Shown one piece after another: positions 25,923-35,090 of a stretch of DNA of 64,000 nucleotides. How positions within the stretch are numbered: the first letter of the stretch is position 1; every line of letters starts with the position of its first letter. The notes below the pieces were generated by a model. It worked only from the letters and a program-made list of their open reading frames with translations. It made no database searches and had not been told where the DNA came from. The stretch spans positions 18,995 to 82,994 of the forward strand of contig NZ_KE992152.1 of NCBI RefSeq assembly GCF_000466425.1. The letters run 5' to 3'. The DNA comes from Capnocytophaga sp. oral taxon 863 str. F0517. Lineage in GTDB: Bacteria; Bacteroidota; Bacteroidia; Flavobacteriales; Flavobacteriaceae. The position numbers and the translations under genes are program-made.

Positions 25923-25938
25923 TGTTGACATATGACTA

Positions 25939-27966
25939 CTATTTGTAACTACGTTGTTTAAGTTCAATATCTTTGAATTCGAGTTTTTCCTTGTGGAGCA
26001 CCTCTTCGCTAGGGTTGTAAGTATTGACGATTTCTTTAGGATCACCAGTGTACTGCCAAGCGGCTACGTAGGCGTAATTTACGTCGTCACGGAGGGCTTC
26101 ACCTTCGGGAGTTTGATACTCTTCACGGAAGTGACCACCGCAGGACTCATTGCGTTCGAGGGCATCTTTGGCGAAAAGCTCACCAAGCTCTAGGAAGTCG
26201 GCTACACGGTTGGCTTTTTCTAGCTCCACGTTCATGCCGGTGAGTTCTCCAGGGACTTTTACATCACGCCAGAACTCTTCACGGATTTCACGAATTTCTT
26301 TGATGGCTTCCTTGAGGCCTTTTTCGTTACGAGCCATACCTACTTTGTCCCACATTACTTTGCCGAGTTTTTTGTGGAAGTAATCTACAGAATGGGTTCC
26401 TTTGTTGTTGATAAAGTAAGCCAAACGTTCTTTTACCACTCTTTCGGCTTCGTCAAATTCAGGGGTGTTGGTAGGTATTTTTCCAGTACGGATATCGGCA
26501 GCGAGGTAGTCACCGATGGTGTAAGGCAATACGAAGTATCCGTCGGCTAGTCCTTGCATAAGGGCAGAAGCTCCCAAGCGGTTAGCCCCATGGTCGGAGA
26601 AGTTGGCCTCTCCGATGGCATAAAGGCCAGGTACAGTAGTCATTAGGTTGTAATCCACCCAAATACCACCCATGGTGTAGTGGGTAGCTGGATAGATCAT
26701 CATTGGGGTTTTGTAAGGGTTTTCTGCTACGATTTTTTCATACATTTGGAAGAGGTTACCATACTTAGCGGCAACGATTTGCTCACCGCGTTTGGTGACT
26801 TCTTCTTTGGTAGGCTCTACCCCGTGGATTTTACATTGTTCCTTACCATAACGCTCAATGGCGGAGGCAAAGTCGAGGTAAACAGCTTCACCAGTTTCAT
26901 TAACTCCATACCCTGCATCACAACGTTCTTTAGCAGCACGAGAGGCTACGTCACGAGGCACGAGGTTACCGAAGGCTGGGTAGCGGCGTTCCAAGTAGTA
27001 ATCACGATCTTCTTCGGGTATTTCAGTAGGTTTTTTACGTTTTTCACGAATAGCGATTGCATCCTCCATTTTTTTAGGTACCCAGATACGTCCGTCGTTA
27101 CGTAAAGACTCGGACATCAAGGTAAGTTTGGACTGATAGTCACCAGAGCGAGGGATACAAGTAGGGTGAATTTGGGTAAAACAAGGGTTGGCAAAGAAAG
27201 CACCTTTTTTGTGTACTTTCCAAGCAGCAGAGGCGTTACAGCCCATGGCGTTGGTAGAGAGGAAATATACATTACCATATCCACCGGAGGCGATTACTAC
27301 CGCGTGAGCAGAGTGGCGTTCTATTTCTCCTGTGACAAGGTTACGAGCGATGATGCCACGTGCCTTACCGTCCACAATAACTACATCCATCATCTCATGG
27401 CGGTTGTACATGTCTATCTTACCACGAGCGATTTGTCGGTTCATAGCCGCATAAGCACCCAAAAGGAGCTGTTGCCCGGTTTGTCCTTTGGCATAGAAGG
27501 TACGTGATACGAGTACCCCCCCGAAGGAGCGGTTGTCGAGTAATCCACCGTAGTCACGAGCAAAAGGAACCCCTTGCGCCACACATTGGTCGATGATGTT
27601 TCCAGAAACTTCTGCCAAGCGGTATACATTAGCTTCGCGGGCACGGTAGTCACCTCCTTTTACGGTATCGTAGAAGAGGCGATAGTTGGAGTCGCCATCT
27701 CCCATATAGTTTTTAGCAGCGTTGATCCCTCCTTGCGCGGCGATAGAGTGCGCACGACGAGGAGAATCTTGGTAAGCAAAGGCCTTTACATTGTACCCGA
27801 GCTCGGCAAGGGTAGCAGCAGCAGAGCCCCCAGCCAGTCCTGTTCCTACCACGATAATGTCAATATTACGTTTGTTGGCAGGGTTTACAAGATTGATATG
27901 ATCTTTATATTTAGTCCATTTGTCCGCTATAGGGCCTTCTGGTATTTTAGAATCTAATGTACTCAT
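25939..27966 (-). CDS. sdhA: Succinate dehydrogenase / fumarate reductase flavoprotein subunit
   Basis: This 675-residue catalytic subunit oxidises succinate or reduces fumarate at covalently bound FAD. It has [19 protein letters not shown] (FAD-binding), [21 protein letters not shown] (flavin-linking region with the conserved HS), [10 protein letters not shown] and the active-site [12 protein letters not shown]. The length and C-terminal helices match the five-cofactor B-type enzymes of Bacteroidota and epsilonproteobacteria. It is followed by sdhB and preceded 4 bases by sdhC. In a CO2-dependent fermenter it more likely runs as fumarate reductase under anaerobiosis (inference). Confidence 0.96.
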   Translation of the reverse strand: MSTLDSKIPEGPIADKWTKYKDHINLVNPANKRNIDIIVVGTGLAGGSAAATLAELGYNVKAFAYQDSPRRAHSIAAQGGINAAKNYMGDGDSNYRLFYDTVKGGDYRAREANVYRLAEVSGNIIDQCVAQGVPFARDYGGLLDNRSFGGVLVSRTFYAKGQTGQQLLLGAYAAMNRQIARGKIDMYNRHEMMDVVIVDGKARGIIARNLVTGEIERHSAHAVVIASGGYGNVYFLSTNAMGCNASAAWKVHKKGAFFANPCFTQIHPTCIPRSGDYQSKLTLMSESLRNDGRIWVPKKMEDAIAIREKRKKPTEIPEEDRDYYLERRYPAFGNLVPRDVASRAAKERCDAGYGVNETGEAVYLDFASAIERYGKEQCKIHGVEPTKEEVTKRGEQIVAAKYGNLFQMYEKIVAENPYKTPMMIYPATHYTMGGIWVDYNLMTTVPGLYAIGEANFSDHGANRLGASALMQGLADGYFVLPYTIGDYLAADIRTGKIPTNTPEFDEAERVVKERLAYFINNKGTHSVDYFHKKLGKVMWDKVGMARNEKGLKEAIKEIREIREEFWRDVKVPGELTGMNVELEKANRVADFLELGELFAKDALERNESCGGHFREEYQTPEGEALRDDVNYAYVAAWQYTGDPKEIVNTYNPSEEVLHKEKLEFKDIELKQRSYK

Positions 27967-27970
27967 GGTA

Positions 27971-28642
27971 TTAAACTGTTAAATGTTTTACAAAATGGAA
28001 AAGGGCAACAAAGATAAAGCCTCCACAGATGATGTAGGAATACCAATTGCCAAGACTGCTGATAAGTTTTTTGCGTTTGTCATCCTTTAGACCTACAGAT
28101 TGGAAGGCGGATTGGAAGCCATGGAGCAAGTGCAAGCACAAGAATACGAAGCAAAGTACATAGATTCCTACACGTACAGGGCTATGGAATCTTTCTACGA
28201 GTTCCCCATAGTAGCGGGTTTCATCGGCTGGGAGCGCTTCTATATACTTGTAGTTCATCTCAGGCGCCCAAAAGTCAAACAAGTGTAGTGCTAAGAAGCC
28301 AAGAATCACCATCCCGGTGATAGCCATGTTTCGGGACATCCAAGAGGCGTTGGCAGCCCCATTGTAGCTGTAATAAGGCTCACTACCACGAGCTTTTTTG
28401 TTTTGCAACTCCAAAACAAAGCCCATCACAAAGTGGAAGATAACCCCAACAAGGAGTACAGGTTGCATGGCAAACTGTATCAGAGGGTTGGTTCCCATGA
28501 AGTGAGAGAGCATGTTGAAGGTGCTCGGACTTAACACCGACATAAAGTTCACTGCTAAGTGAATCACTAAGAAAATGATGAGAAAAAATGCCGAAAGTGC
28601 CATCGCCACTTTTCTCGCAACGGAAGTTTTAAATATTTGCAT
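27971..28642 (-). CDS. sdhC: Succinate dehydrogenase / fumarate reductase cytochrome b subunit (b558 type)
   Basis: This 223-residue membrane protein anchors SdhAB and exchanges electrons with menaquinone through two haems. Five helices are visible, with conserved histidines placed as haem ligands: [43 protein letters not shown] and ALFHFVKHL. The single large subunit, with no SdhD, is the class B arrangement. It is first in the operon, behind a good promoter. Confidence 0.93.
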   Translation of the reverse strand: MQIFKTSVARKVAMALSAFFLIIFLVIHLAVNFMSVLSPSTFNMLSHFMGTNPLIQFAMQPVLLVGVIFHFVMGFVLELQNKKARGSEPYYSYNGAANASWMSRNMAITGMVILGFLALHLFDFWAPEMNYKYIEALPADETRYYGELVERFHSPVRVGIYVLCFVFLCLHLLHGFQSAFQSVGLKDDKRKKLISSLGNWYSYIICGGFIFVALFHFVKHLTV

Positions 28643-28698
28643 ATCCTTAAAAATAAGTTCCTAAAAATGATTGAATTGCCTAAAAAACTTTAGTGCCA

Positions 28699-28729
28699 CA
28701 AAGATACGAATATTTGCTTTTTTTCACAA
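28699..28729 (-). promoter_or_regulatory. sdhCAB promoter
   Basis: Minus-strand TATCTTTG (28699-28706) with TTG (28727-28729) 20 bases upstream, 57 bases before the sdhC ATG. Confidence 0.77.
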
Positions 28730-28778
28730 CTAAAACAGAGAAAATATTGTAATTTATAGTTAGTTTAAATTAGGTAAA

Positions 28779-28840
28779 AGTGAAGTGTGAAAAATGAAAG
28801 GGAGGTAATTTTTCACTATTCACTTTTCACTATTCACTAA
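28779..28840. repeat. Heptad repeat tract with inverted arms upstream of mfd
   Basis: GTGAAAAAT (28787-28795) pairs with ATTTTTCAC (28808-28816), and the arms extend imperfectly as AGTGAA...TTCACT. TTTTCACTATTCACT is then repeated directly (about 28810-28838). It lies immediately before the mfd promoter. Confidence 0.6.
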
Positions 28841-28847
28841 AAAGTCG

Positions 28848-28855
28848 TACTTTTG
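28848..28855 (+). promoter_or_regulatory. mfd promoter (-7 element)
   Basis: TACTTTTG, 40 bases before the mfd ATG. The upstream element is supplied by the repeat tract (TTCAC) and is weak. Confidence 0.6.
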
Positions 28856-28895
28856 CCACACTCTAAGAAATTAGAAGTGAAGATAGAGAAAAATA

Positions 28896-31800
28896 ATGAG
28901 TAAAGAACTATTGCTTTCTTCTTTTTTACAAGGAAAGCCTTACCTGAAGTTATTACAATATATTAAAGAAAAGACACCTTGTTATACTAAGGGACTTATA
29001 GGCTCGGGACTATCATTTGTCCTGGCGGATCTCTTTAAGCAAACCGGTCGTACGCTTCTCTTTATAGGGGATGATAGGGAGAAGGCTGCCTATCTGCTCA
29101 ATGACTTGGAACTACTTCTGGGGCAAGAGCAGGTGCTTTTCTTTCCCAGTAGCTATCGGCGTCCTTACCAAACGGAGGAGACGGACAATGCCAATGTCCT
29201 TCTAAGGGCGGAGGTTCTCTCACGCCTTGAGCAAGGGGTGAAGGTGGTGGTATCTTATAGCGAAGCCCTTTTCGAGAAGGTACTCACTCGCCAACAGTTG
29301 GACAAAAATACCTTGACCCTTAAGCGAGGCGAACACCTCTCTTTGGATGTGCTCAACGAGACCCTCTTCGAATATCAATTCCATAGGGTAGATTTTGTAA
29401 GTGAGCCAGGGGAGTTCTCCGTACGAGGGGGGATAGTGGATGTCTTTTCCTTCTCCAACGATACCCCTTATCGCATCGAGTTTTTCTCCGATACGGTGGA
29501 GAGCATTCGTACTTTTGATGTAGAGAGCCAGCTCTCCCTACAGCAGGTGCCTTCTATTGTGATCATTCCTAATATAGAAAACAAATTGGCAGGAGAACAG
29601 CGGACTTCTTTTTTGTCGCTTTTGCCTGAAAACACGATTGTTTTCGCCCAAGATTTTGAACTTTTCGCTCCTAAGTGGGAGCGTATGTACCAGAAGGCAC
29701 AAGAGGCTTTCGAGGCGCTCCAAGGAGAGATCGCGCACCTGCCTCCAGAGGCGCTTTTTGCGACTGCATCGGAGACCACCAGGGAGCTACTTGGTCGCCA
29801 TTTGGTAAAAATCAACCCCTATACACCAGGGCAGGAAGAGGGGCAGGAGGTGGATTTTGCCTTGCGCCCCCAGCCTTCGTTCAACAAGCGTTTTGAACTA
29901 CTCATTGAGCACTTCCAAGAAAAATATAAGGAGGGCTATACCAATTATATCTGTTGTGTAAGCGAACAGCAAGCCCAGCGCTTCTTGGATATCTTCGAGG
30001 AACTGCATCAAGAGGTGCCTTGTAGCCTGATTGAGCTCTCCCTCTCTGAAGGTTTTTCGGATACGGAAAGCAAAATCAACTGCTATACCGACCATCAAAT
30101 ATTGGAGCGCTACCATAAGTTTAATATCCGCAATGGCTATGCCAAGAAACAGGCCATCACCCTCAAGGAATTGCAGCAACTCACCATAGGGGACTATGTC
30201 ACCCATATTGACCATGGGATAGGTAAGTTTGCCGGCCTACAAAAGATAGACATAGACGGCAAGCAGCAGGAGGCTATCAAGCTTATCTATGGAGACAGAG
30301 ATGTGCTCTATGTCAGTATCCATTCCCTACACAAAATCAGTAAATACAACGGCAAAGATGGAGCAGCCCCTAAGCTCTATAAGTTGGGTAGTTCGGCCTG
30401 GAAAGCCCTCAAACAGAAGACCAAGGCAAGGGTCAAGCAAATTGCCTTCAATCTCATCCAGCTCTATGCCAAGCGCCGAGAAGCGGTGGGTTATGCCTTT
30501 GCCCCAGATTCGTTTCTACAGAAGGAGCTCGAGGCCTCCTTTATCTATGAGGATACGCCCGATCAGAGCAAGGCAACCTTGGAGGTAAAACAGGATATGG
30601 AGAGTGCGCGCCCTATGGACAGGCTTGTCTGTGGCGATGTAGGCTTCGGAAAGACGGAAGTGGCCATCCGTGCGGCTTTCAAGGCTGTGGACAACAGCAA
30701 GCAGGTGGCGGTGCTCGTGCCTACGACCATCTTGGCATTCCAACATTATCAGACTTTCTCTCAGCGCCTCAAGGGGTTACCTGTTAGGGTAGAATACCTC
30801 AATCGTTTCCGTACCACCAAGGAGAAAAACCAGATATTGGCCGACCTGGCTCAGGGCAAGGTGGATATCCTCATTGGTACCCACCAGATTGTCAATGAAA
30901 AGGTGAAATATAAGAACTTAGGCTTGCTGGTAATTGATGAGGAACAGAAGTTTGGAGTAGCGGTGAAGGACAAGCTCAAGACCCTGCGGGAGAACATAGA
31001 TGTACTGACCCTTACGGCGACCCCAATTCCGCGAACCTTACAGTTCAGCCTGATGGCTGCCCGAGACCTTTCGGTCATTACTACCCCGCCGCCTAATCGT
31101 TATCCTATTGATAGCCAGATTATCACCTTCAACGAGGAGGTGATACGCGATGGAATTGCCTATGAGCTACAGCGTGGCGGACAAGTCTTCTTTATCCATA
31201 ATCGTGTGGAGAATATCAGGGAAGTGGCCGGAATGATCCAGCGCTTAGTACCCGATGCCCGTATCGGTATCGGTCATGGGCAGATGGATGGGAAAGACCT
31301 AGAGGAGGTGATGCTCGCCTTTATCAACGGGGACTACGACATCTTGGTTTCCACGACCATTATAGAAAGCGGCTTGGATGTGCCCAATGCCAATACCATC
31401 TTTATCCACAACGCCCAATACTTTGGTCTTTCCGACCTGCACCAAATGCGTGGTAGGGTAGGGCGCAGCAACAAGAAGGCTTTTTGCTACTTTATCACCC
31501 CTAACCTCTCAGACTTGCCGGAGGATGCGCGCAAGCGTATGCAGGCTATTGCCCAATTCACTGATTTGGGAAGTGGTATCCATATTGCTATGAAAGACTT
31601 GGAGATACGCGGGGCTGGAGACCTACTCGGGGGCGAGCAGAGTGGATTTATCAACGATATAGGCTTCGATGCTTATCAGAAGATACTCCAAGAGGCCGTT
31701 ACGGAGCTCAAAGAAAACGAGTTCGCCGACCTCTATACCGATACCCACCAAGAGCCTGTCTACCTGACAGACACCCAGATAGATAGTGATTTCGAGCTGC

Positions 31801-32225
31801 TCTTTCCGGATAACTATATCAACAATATCACCGAGCGCCTCAACCTATACAATGAGCTGAGCAACCTCAAGAACGAGGCCGAACTCGCCCAGTATGAGTA
31901 TCGACTTACTGACCGCTTTGGCCCCTTACCCCCTCAGGCTAAAGACCTGCTCAACTCGGTGCGTATCAAGTGGCTGGCTACCCAGATGGGGATAGAGCGC
32001 TTGGTAATGAAGCAAGGCAAAATGATAGGCTACTTTATTGCTGACCAGCAGAGTAAGTTCTACCAAAGTGGAGCTTTCCAGCGGGTATTGGATTTCGTAC
32101 AGCGCAATACAGATAAGTGTCATCTTACCGAAAAGGAGACCCGCAATGGGCTAAGGCTCATCATTACCTTTGACCAAATCACCACTATAGATAAGGCACT
32201 TAGAATCATTAGTAGCCAACAGTAA
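28896..32225 (+). CDS. mfd: Transcription-repair coupling factor
   Basis: This 1109-residue ATP-driven translocase removes RNA polymerase stalled at DNA damage and recruits UvrABC. In order: a UvrB-like module (GLIGSGLSFVLADLF, FLPSSYR-like FFPSSYRRP, EPGEFSVRGGIVDVF), the RNA-polymerase-interacting CarD-like domain (YVTHIDHGIGKFAGLQKI), then helicase motifs MDRLVCGDVGFGKTEVA (Walker A), LVIDEEQKFGV (Walker B, DEEQ), LTLTATPIPRTLQ, and GRVGRSNKKAFCYF, followed by a C-terminal UvrA-binding-regulating domain. Length is normal. Confidence 0.97.
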   Translation: MSKELLLSSFLQGKPYLKLLQYIKEKTPCYTKGLIGSGLSFVLADLFKQTGRTLLFIGDDREKAAYLLNDLELLLGQEQVLFFPSSYRRPYQTEETDNANVLLRAEVLSRLEQGVKVVVSYSEALFEKVLTRQQLDKNTLTLKRGEHLSLDVLNETLFEYQFHRVDFVSEPGEFSVRGGIVDVFSFSNDTPYRIEFFSDTVESIRTFDVESQLSLQQVPSIVIIPNIENKLAGEQRTSFLSLLPENTIVFAQDFELFAPKWERMYQKAQEAFEALQGEIAHLPPEALFATASETTRELLGRHLVKINPYTPGQEEGQEVDFALRPQPSFNKRFELLIEHFQEKYKEGYTNYICCVSEQQAQRFLDIFEELHQEVPCSLIELSLSEGFSDTESKINCYTDHQILERYHKFNIRNGYAKKQAITLKELQQLTIGDYVTHIDHGIGKFAGLQKIDIDGKQQEAIKLIYGDRDVLYVSIHSLHKISKYNGKDGAAPKLYKLGSSAWKALKQKTKARVKQIAFNLIQLYAKRREAVGYAFAPDSFLQKELEASFIYEDTPDQSKATLEVKQDMESARPMDRLVCGDVGFGKTEVAIRAAFKAVDNSKQVAVLVPTTILAFQHYQTFSQRLKGLPVRVEYLNRFRTTKEKNQILADLAQGKVDILIGTHQIVNEKVKYKNLGLLVIDEEQKFGVAVKDKLKTLRENIDVLTLTATPIPRTLQFSLMAARDLSVITTPPPNRYPIDSQIITFNEEVIRDGIAYELQRGGQVFFIHNRVENIREVAGMIQRLVPDARIGIGHGQMDGKDLEEVMLAFINGDYDILVSTTIIESGLDVPNANTIFIHNAQYFGLSDLHQMRGRVGRSNKKAFCYFITPNLSDLPEDARKRMQAIAQFTDLGSGIHIAMKDLEIRGAGDLLGGEQSGFINDIGFDAYQKILQEAVTELKENEFADLYTDTHQEPVYLTDTQIDSDFELLFPDNYINNITERLNLYNELSNLKNEAELAQYEYRLTDRFGPLPPQAKDLLNSVRIKWLATQMGIERLVMKQGKMIGYFIADQQSKFYQSGAFQRVLDFVQRNTDKCHLTEKETRNGLRLIITFDQITTIDKALRIISSQQ

Positions 32226-32300
32226 GGGAGTCATAACTATTCGTGCCAACAGTAAGAACAAAAAGACAATTTGCCTAAATAATTAAAAAACAACAAGAAA

Positions 32301-34334
32301 ATGAAAAAAATCTATTTATTAGCTACAGTAGCCCTTGCTGCCTCCTGTGGCACGCACTCTTCCAAGAAGAATGAGCCCGTGGAGCGGGGGCTTGACCTCT
32401 CGGCTATGGATACCTCCGTACGCCCACAGGACGATTTCTATACCTTTGCCAATGGGGGCTGGATGAAAACCGCCCAGATTCCAGCCGACAAATCCTCTTG
32501 GGGGTCTTTCAATATGCTCCGCGAAAAAACCGATGAGGATTGCTTGGTACTCCTAGCACAACTGCTAAAAGAATCTTACCCTCAAGGCTCCGAAGGTCAG
32601 CAGATAAAAGACCTATACGAAACCTTCCTTGATTGGGATAAGCGTAACCGCGAAGGACTCTCCCCGTTACAGGGAAGATTACAAGCAATAGACCAGATCA
32701 GAAGCCTTGCCGACCTACAAAAATACTTAGAAAAAACGACTCCAGAGGGGAGCAACCCCATCTGTGATTGGGGTGTGTCTGCTGATAAGAAAAATTCCCA
32801 AATGAATGCTGTCTATTTAGGAGGATTCTCTCTGGGGATGGGGCGCGATTACTATCAAAAAGAAAGCAAAAGCAATAGTGAAGCCCTCGCTAAGTATCAG
32901 GAGTATATAACTACCCTCTTTACCCTGCTCAAAGAAACTCAGCCCCAAGAAAAAGCCAAGCAATTGGTGGATTTTGAGCGTAGTGTAGCCCGACTGATGC
33001 TGACCAATGAGGAAAAACGCAATCCCAATAGCAGCTATCACCCCAAGACCATGGCCGAGCTAAAAGCATTGGTCAAAAACTTAGACCTACCGGCCTATTT
33101 ACAAAATGTTGGGGTGCATACCGATAAGGTGATCATAGGGGAGTGGCGCCTCTATCAGCAGTATGACCAGTTCCTCACAGAGGCCAATCTTCCTTTGCTT
33201 AAGGATTACCTCAAGATACAACTGCTTTCTCAGAATACCCATACTCTTGACCAAAACTTAGATAAATTGGCCTTTGATTTCTTTAGCAAATACCTTCGCG
33301 GTCAGCAGCAACAACGGCCGATGGATAAGCGCGCCTTAGGGGTGATCAATGGACTTCTGGGAGAGGCCTTCGGTAAGCTATATGTAGAAAAATACTTCCC
33401 TGCCAAGGCTAAGGAAGAAATGTTGGTACTGATCGATTACCTTAAGCGCAGCTTTGCCCAACATATCAAAGCGCTCTCTTGGATGTCTCCAGTGACTAAA
33501 GAAAAGGCCTTGGCTAAGCTCGGCAAATTTGGTCTCAAAGTAGGTTATCCTGATAAGTGGCAGGACTACTCACGCCTTGTGGTAAGGCCTGCTTCAGAGG
33601 TTTCTTACTATGAGAATATCAGCCAGATACGTGCTTGGCGCTACCAAAAACAATTGGAAGAAGTAGGTCAAAAAGTAGACAAATCCCGCTGGAGAATGAC
33701 CCCTCAGACAGTCAATGCTTATTACAGTCCTATGAATAATGAGATTGTCTTCCCTGCGGCCATCCTCCAATCGCCTTTCTTTAGCTTTGAGGCCGATCCT
33801 GCGGTCAACTTCGGAGGAATAGGCGCGGTAATTGGTCATGAGATGAGCCACGGTTTCGATGATAGCGGTGCTGAATACGATGGGGATGGCAACCTGAAAA
33901 ACTGGTGGACTGCTCAGGATAAAGAGAACTTTAAAAAGGTAACCCAGGCCTTGGCTGCTCAGTTTGACAAATACGAACCTGTGAAAGGACATTTCGTTAA
34001 TGGTACTTTTACCAATGGTGAGAATATAGCAGACCTCGGAGGCGTTAATATTGCTTATGATGCCCTACAACTGTACCTCAAAGAACATGGAAAGGTAGGA
34101 AAAATCAGTGGTTATACCCAAGACCAACGCTTTTTTCTCTCTTGGGCAACGGTTTGGAGAGCTATAGCGAAGGAAAAACACCTGATCAATCAGGTGAAGA
34201 CCGATCCCCATACTCCCCAGTTTATCCGCGCCTATGCGCCACTGCTCAATGTGGATGCCTGGTACAAAGCCTTTGACGTAAAAGAAGGCGACAAGCTCTA
34301 TAAGAAACCAGCTGAAAGAGTGAAAATATGGTGA
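32301..34334 (+). CDS. M13-family zinc metallopeptidase lipoprotein (first copy)
   Basis: This 677-residue neprilysin/PepO-like endopeptidase cuts peptides outside the cytoplasm. It begins with a lipoprotein signal, LLATVALAASC (lipid-attached Cys16). The zinc site is HEMSH (H513, E514, H517) with E574 and D578 in GENIADLGG, and substrate-binding NAYYSP and VNGTFTNGENIADLGG are present. The C-terminus ends DRVKIW-like (ERVKIW), as usual. It is highly similar along its length to the gene at 42504. Charges soon after the cysteine (GTHSSKKNEP) do not form a clear surface-export signal. No promoter was assigned; it lies 75 bases after mfd. Confidence 0.93.
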   Translation: MKKIYLLATVALAASCGTHSSKKNEPVERGLDLSAMDTSVRPQDDFYTFANGGWMKTAQIPADKSSWGSFNMLREKTDEDCLVLLAQLLKESYPQGSEGQQIKDLYETFLDWDKRNREGLSPLQGRLQAIDQIRSLADLQKYLEKTTPEGSNPICDWGVSADKKNSQMNAVYLGGFSLGMGRDYYQKESKSNSEALAKYQEYITTLFTLLKETQPQEKAKQLVDFERSVARLMLTNEEKRNPNSSYHPKTMAELKALVKNLDLPAYLQNVGVHTDKVIIGEWRLYQQYDQFLTEANLPLLKDYLKIQLLSQNTHTLDQNLDKLAFDFFSKYLRGQQQQRPMDKRALGVINGLLGEAFGKLYVEKYFPAKAKEEMLVLIDYLKRSFAQHIKALSWMSPVTKEKALAKLGKFGLKVGYPDKWQDYSRLVVRPASEVSYYENISQIRAWRYQKQLEEVGQKVDKSRWRMTPQTVNAYYSPMNNEIVFPAAILQSPFFSFEADPAVNFGGIGAVIGHEMSHGFDDSGAEYDGDGNLKNWWTAQDKENFKKVTQALAAQFDKYEPVKGHFVNGTFTNGENIADLGGVNIAYDALQLYLKEHGKVGKISGYTQDQRFFLSWATVWRAIAKEKHLINQVKTDPHTPQFIRAYAPLLNVDAWYKAFDVKEGDKLYKKPAERVKIW

Positions 34335-34380
34335 TAGGGGCTAAAGAGGAGTGACTAAACACAAAAAAAGCATTACTCGC

Positions 34381-34410
34381 TTGTCACTTGTTATTAATTT
34401 CGTACCTTTG
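34381..34410 (+). promoter_or_regulatory. Promoter of the flavin reductase-like gene
   Basis: TTG (34381-34383) and TACCTTTG (34403-34410) are 19 bases apart. The tract before it has heptad-like GTGACTAAAC and an inverted TTGTCAC. Confidence 0.72.
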
Positions 34411-34435
34411 TGTCCTAAATTAAAATTTTAATCAT

Positions 34436-35014
34436 ATGCAATCATTTTTACCAAACATGTTTTATTATGGGTTTCCAGTAGTGTTACTCAGTACTATAGA
34501 TGAAAAGGGAAAGGCAGATGTCACTCCCATTAGCTGTACTTTTACCTTGGGTACCAATGCAGTGATCGCCTTGGTAAAGCTCAATCAAGCCTATGAAAAT
34601 GTGATGGCAGTGCCAGAGGTAGTGCTAAACTTGCCTAACGCCTCCATGTGGGAGCAGGTGGAGAAAATTGCGCCCTATACAGCCAAAGATCCTGTACCTG
34701 CACAGAAGGCGGCCAAATACACCCATACTGATGACAAGTTTGCCCTTGGTGGCTTCACTCCACTTGCCTCCGATAAGGTACGCCCCCCTCGTGTGGCTGA
34801 ATGCCCTATCCAAGCAGAAGCTAAGGTAGTCAATGTCAACGACCGTAATGGCTATGTACTTGTAGAGTTGGAAATAGTACAGGTGCATGCCCAGGATCAC
34901 TTGGTGATGGAAGGAAATAAGATCAATCCACTCCAATGGGAACCACTGATCTATAACTTCAAGCACTATTATGGTATAGGCGAACACAAAGGACTTAACT
35001 TCACGATTAAGTAA
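34436..35014 (+). CDS. Flavin reductase-like protein (FMN-binding split barrel)
   Basis: This 192-residue protein matches the flavin reductase-like domain: GFPVVLLSTIDEKGKADVTPISCTF (barrel strand pair), AVIALVKLNQAYENVM, EVVLNLPNASM and AECPIQAEAKVVNV. The family binds FMN and either reduces it with NAD(P)H or uses it on unknown substrates, usually in the cytoplasm. It has no signal peptide. It is a single gene with its own promoter. The substrate is unknown. Confidence 0.82.
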   Translation: MQSFLPNMFYYGFPVVLLSTIDEKGKADVTPISCTFTLGTNAVIALVKLNQAYENVMAVPEVVLNLPNASMWEQVEKIAPYTAKDPVPAQKAAKYTHTDDKFALGGFTPLASDKVRPPRVAECPIQAEAKVVNVNDRNGYVLVELEIVQVHAQDHLVMEGNKINPLQWEPLIYNFKHYYGIGEHKGLNFTIK

Positions 35015-35023
35015 TAAAAAACG

Positions 35024-35059
35024 AAAAGTGAAGAGTGAACAGTCGCTCTTCACTTTTTA
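35024..35059 (+). terminator. Terminator-like hairpin from heptad repeats
   Basis: AAAAGTGAAGAG (35024-35035) pairs exactly with CTCTTCACTTTT (35046-35057), followed by TT. It follows the flavin reductase-like gene. Confidence 0.7.
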
Positions 35060-35090
35060 CTAATTATGAACCATTAACCATTGACCATTG
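35060..35090 (+). repeat. Heptad repeats carrying the start codon of the M1 peptidase
   Basis: AACCATT, AACCATT, GACCATT run up to a G, and the last unit plus G supplies the TTG start codon at 35088. An in-frame stop at 35082-35084 rules out a start further upstream. Confidence 0.6.

Noticed and set aside
25923..26045. Longer sdhB start overlapping sdhA by more than 100 bases
   Set aside because: The extra residues do not resemble SdhB, and the usual N-terminus [10 protein letters not shown] begins at 25922.
26680..27105. Plus-strand open frame of 141 codons inside sdhA
   Set aside because: It is antisense to the conserved SdhA flavoprotein. The phenylalanine/threonine-rich translation is typical of a shadow frame.
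28779..28840. Repeats before mfd considered as a CRISPR array
   Set aside because: Units are 7-15 bases, have no spacers of constant length, and no cas genes are present.
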